Shown one piece after another: positions 5,801-7,266 of a stretch of 7,266 nucleotides of DNA. The DNA lies in assembly GCA_900769475.1 (NCBI GenBank), contig CAAGGQ010000100.1:1-7266 (forward strand), written 5' to 3'. This DNA comes from Clostridia bacterium (GTDB taxonomy: Bacteria; Bacillota; Clostridia; Oscillospirales; CAG-272). Below the pieces are notes generated by a model that searched no databases, was not told the DNA's origin, and saw only the letters and a program-made list of their open reading frames with translations. The translations under genes and the position numbers were made by a program. Position 1 is the first letter of the stretch; each line of letters begins with the position of its first letter.

Positions 5801-6837
5801 CCGCTGTTGCGGCAACCGTCAAAGGAAAGGTATCCGCCGCCGGCATAGCGCGCGACGATACCTGCCGCCTGTCCCGTAGTGGAGGTGGGCAGCAGAGTGA
5901 TATTACCGGTGTTGGTGCAGTTGAGGAAGTCGGCCTTGCCCGCAAAGACATCGAACATACCAACCATGCCCGCCACCTGCTCTGCGCCGGTAATGGCACC
6001 GGTGTTCTTGCAGGAACGGAAGTCGATCTTGGCCACGCCCTCAAATACACAACCAACCATGCCGCCCACGCGGGCGCCCGTGACGTTGATGGTGCCGCCG
6101 AACTCGCACAAGGTAAAGAGGACGTTTCCGCTTCCCTCTACCGCGCCGACAATGCCGCCCACGTTCTGATAGGCGCCGGCCTTATTTCCCACGCCAATCG
6201 TGACGTTGGAATAGATCTCCGAAAGGGTGGCGGTGAGACCCGCAAGGGTATTCACACGGGAAAAGACGGTGCCCAGATGGTTCTGTGCGTCGTCCGTTTC
6301 GGTGGTGTAGCCGGCGTCAACCACGGCAAGCTTCGAGACCTGGGCGCCGCCGTCCAGGGCACCCAAAAGCGCCTGGCTCGAAACGGTGCAGATCATTTTG
6401 AAGTTTCCAACGCTGTGTCCCTGTCCCAAAAGTGTTCCGGAAAACAGGGCGTTGGGGTTTGCGTTCGTAAGGGTAACGCCGCCCAGGTCGATGTTCGATT
6501 CCAGGGTGACGGTGGCTCCCTCAAAGGTGGTAGAGCCGTGAAGAAGGGCCAGGAAGCCAACAAAATCCGCGGCGTCCTTGAGGGTGAATTCGGTTTTGTC
6601 GGCGGCGTACCAAGAGGTATCGGCCCCGCTGACCGCGCCGGTGAGGATCAGGTTTCCGCCCGTCCACTTGGAGGCGGTCTTGGCCCAATCGGCCATGTAG
6701 CCTACGGTCGTAGAGGACTCCTCCTCGGCGGGATAAAAGGTGTAATCCAGAGGCTCTGCCGGGGCCTTACCGCAGGATACGGCAGAGGTGAGAAGCATTG
6801 CCAAAAGCAGGAGGATGGAAAGACAGCGTTTCATCAT
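2854..6837 (-). CDS. Large surface lipoprotein: GLUG-type beta-helix, CBM-like domain and C-terminal MBL-fold domain
   Basis: A 1327-residue predicted lipoprotein that should be anchored outside the membrane. The signal peptide has K3-R4, a Leu-rich core and lipobox A-V-S-C with C22. Residues about 226-480 hold eight Gly-rich repeats (VGGIVG, VGGMVG and so on; GLUG-like), each but for small variants followed by an aligned Cys, suggesting a beta-helix. Residues 754-761 read HCTCGGDC. About 765-913 resembles a carbohydrate-binding beta-sandwich (WSFEVAEDGYYEFCFRIR, then YLSAGKHSVTFRI). About 917-1045 is unassigned. About 1046-1327 is an MBL fold of ComEC/Rec2-like type: VVDGG (1073-1077), THLHSDH (1114-1120), VAGDLEEP (1230-1237) and IIHHG (1257-1261). 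The metal ligands expected for a binuclear hydrolase are largely present, so an active phosphodiesterase or nuclease-like enzyme is plausible, but the substrate is unknown. AGGAG 8 bases upstream supports ATG 6837; ATG 6834 is the alternative. Confidence 0.88.
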   Translation of the reverse strand: MMKRCLSILLLLAMLLTSAVSCGKAPAEPLDYTFYPAEEESSTTVGYMADWAKTASKWTGGNLILTGAVSGADTSWYAADKTEFTLKDAADFVGFLALLHGSTTFEGATVTLESNIDLGGVTLTNANPNALFSGTLLGQGHSVGNFKMICTVSSQALLGALDGGAQVSKLAVVDAGYTTETDDAQNHLGTVFSRVNTLAGLTATLSEIYSNVTIGVGNKAGAYQNVGGIVGAVEGSGNVLFTLCEFGGTINVTGARVGGMVGCVFEGVAKIDFRSCKNTGAITGAEQVAGMVGMFDVFAGKADFLNCTNTGNITLLPTSTTGQAAGIVARYAGGGYLSFDGCRNSGDITYTGTVGGGSWMGGIGGYLVGTGRTIESITLNNCHSTGTLTANRTSGGLLGFVQTCRIFTATNCTVEATLNFRVNSAKNPYVGGFIGMINLGNQSQMSTYVATLSNCQVVAKQTTQDLGGMPSYTGAFLGALRTTTVKMNDCTIDVEMTSVDCEEDDIFNVALGYNQDKTSVIEANNVTYRWYNEIPTVENFLDPINQNAVFRTVGVQYRKNLGPDGVGNSWDDTYDLRYVFGVKNLSADDLFLGFDVTTRTLGTKVTTTTKTVYCPNIYKSLNAGGQIITARECLSDYLCTLTIQDIPASQIELIEKDGYTYAYVKSTFLSVVPFSAQDPSAEKNYGYGLQNYGQEPDSLAFHRKHFSPNLPKEFANVAGIISQKNMDFATGTNLTCVNSTPTGSKPDQYALQNHCTCGGDCDWTANGTTAYKISDTAPFHYYADPGVAATIYGETLDRYEAYHTWSFEVAEDGYYEFCFRIRLKGTAGYEETRYALLQIDDQSYGQQTELTYSVVVQDEILRDNDKDCNAYLVGYGTYLSAGKHSVTFRIPYDQNGISKSSTFHIRDIYVVKGAPTANKAEVPVPENAVLYDGNFNDNCTYVLNGTSYEYFQAYNKILAEAGFTLQESRTTSYEFLPFDAANYKRLGGRELKNHFFTYTNEDFMVHTYFCEGNSNMRVVVANIKEYQDYKAVQAQAGSYEKVTEPMFSLRNTGSSYGQGLCMVYRLSDGRYIVVDGGQLTDGKAKDIQEVRDLYNFMKENSPNGKVVVAAWLFTHLHSDHMNVAWEMERMYPGELEVQNYMYNFPSYEYARSVPGSNLKVDYYSIRYPRMYRLLEKYPNLVAHTGMVYQFADCTIEILFTHEDFYPNSIKDFNNSNTAYKITHAGKSYLVAGDLEEPAEKECNKMTGTLLDSDFLQIIHHGYNGQLEFYQYIVNEEYDTTIALWPLPTASSVTTSLYNRLEANKFLADNLKEIHFSSENYIYYPNGN

Positions 6838-6861
6838 AAGAAGTTCTCCTTTCTTTCAAGG

Positions 6862-6897
6862 ATCCCCCCGAGGGAGAATCTGCTCGATCGGGGGGAT
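6862..6897 (-). other. Intergenic hairpin between the two MBL genes
   Basis: Bases 6862-6871 (ATCCCCCCGA) pair perfectly with 6888-6897 (TCGGGGGGAT). The 16-base loop may hold a further 3-bp pairing. On the minus strand the stem is followed by CCTTGAAAGAAAGG, which contains no U-tract, so it is not a classic intrinsic terminator. It lies 11 bases past the stop of the upstream gene and ends 11 bases before the ribosome binding site of the lipoprotein gene. It may protect the 3' end of the upstream message, set relative expression, or partially terminate. The two genes are probably in one transcription unit, as no promoter is visible in the 70-base gap. Confidence 0.6.
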
Positions 6898-6907
6898 AGG
6901 GGGAAAA

Positions 6908-7266
6908 TCAATCGAAGTCGGTGAACACGTAGTTCTCTACGGCAAAGAAGATGTTATCGTTTGCCAGATCGTTCTCGTTACGGAACATATCTCTGAGCCA
7001 CTGGTTGGCAATGGCACGAGCACTGGTGCCCTCGTAGTAGCTCATGCTCTCTCCCTTGGGAAGAGGCCATACCACGATGGTATCGGTGTTGAACTGACCG
7101 TTGGACTTGAGGCCTACGATGTACTTGTAGAACTCGATCTGTCCGTTGCCGCCGTGGTGGGTCACCTGCAGGAAGTCGGATTCCAGCAGAGTACCGCTTT
7201 GCTTGATGGCACGCTTTTGTCCGGGCTCCTCCAGGTCACCGGCCACCAGGAAGGTCTTGCCTGCCA
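6908..7266 (-). CDS. MBL-fold protein, C-terminal part only (paralogue of the downstream lipoprotein)
   Basis: This gene is cut by the right edge of the window; 118 codons and the stop are visible, and the reading frame continues past 7266. The visible end carries the last motifs of a ComEC/Rec2-like MBL domain: AGKTFLVAGDLEEPGQK, with the metal-binding Asp of V-A-G-D, then SDFLQVTHHGGNGQ with the HHG motif. It closely matches residues 1224-1273 of the downstream lipoprotein: 35 of 50 identical by my count, then shared W-P-L-P and ENY(V/I)(F/Y) near the end. It has a longer loop (GLKSNGQFNTDT) and a longer tail. The HxHxDH motif and any signal peptide or extra domains would lie outside the window. 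A GTG at 7246 is an internal Val, not a start. It is likely co-transcribed with the gene below it. Confidence 0.88.
   Translation of the reverse strand, partial: AGKTFLVAGDLEEPGQKRAIKQSGTLLESDFLQVTHHGGNGQIEFYKYIVGLKSNGQFNTDTIVVWPLPKGESMSYYEGTSARAIANQWLRDMFRNENDLANDNIFFAVENYVFTDFD

Noticed and set aside
2713..6924. A 1403-codon plus-strand open frame lying opposite the lipoprotein gene
   Set aside because: It is the mirror register of a real gene that avoids TTA, CTA and TCA. Its translation shows no recognisable domain, there is no plausible ribosome binding site or promoter at its start, and the opposite strand has a signal peptide, repeats and MBL motifs.
7246..7246. GTG at 7246 as the start of a short protein
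   Set aside because: The frame continues past the window edge with A-G-K-T-F-L aligned to the paralogue, so this Val is internal to the V-A-G-D motif.

Overview
The window reads as bacterial chromosome from a member of the Clostridia (Bacillota), probably an uncultured gut-type organism. The reasons are the compact order rpmG-secE-nusG-rplK-rplA, a four-cysteine L33, strong AGGAGG-type ribosome binding sites, and large cysteine-containing surface lipoproteins of a style common in Oscillospiraceae and Lachnospiraceae. The taxonomic call is inference. Every recognised gene lies on the minus strand, so transcription runs from right to left.

Right part (2854-7266): the end of one gene and the whole of a second encode related proteins with a C-terminal metallo-beta-lactamase (MBL) fold domain of the ComEC/Rec2-like type. 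The complete one is a 1327-residue predicted lipoprotein. It has a lipobox, a beta-helix-like array of eight GLUG-type repeats with one cysteine each, a short H-C-x-C-G-G cysteine motif, a carbohydrate-binding-like beta-sandwich, an uncharacterised region, and then the MBL domain with an intact HxHxDH motif. A 10-bp hairpin lies between the two genes, and a 13-bp GC-rich hairpin closes the unit at 2807-2835.

Middle (2512-2853): 342 bases without a recognised gene. They hold that terminator hairpin, a very A/T-rich stretch, a perfect-consensus sigma-A promoter (TTGACA, 17 bp, TATAAT, extended -10), and a leader of about 157 nt whose first nucleotides can pair into a long nested stem. This leader is a good candidate for an undescribed cis-regulatory RNA controlling the operon.

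Left part (120-2511): the housekeeping operon. RpmG (L33) and the L11/L1 pair are ribosomal, SecE is the essential small translocon subunit, and NusG is the transcription elongation factor that also links RNA polymerase to the ribosome. SecE is unusual: it has a signal-peptide-like N-terminus, a His/Asp-rich patch and an extra membrane helix. The operon ends at a clear intrinsic terminator (73-109), so rplJ-rplL, the usual next genes, are not co-transcribed through this point unless there is readthrough. Bases 1-66 beyond it form two small hairpins and resemble a dispersed intergenic repeat.

The most interesting items are the structured leader, the multi-domain MBL lipoprotein and its tandem relative, and the extended SecE. 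No CRISPR array, tRNA, rRNA, insertion sequence or phage gene was seen.
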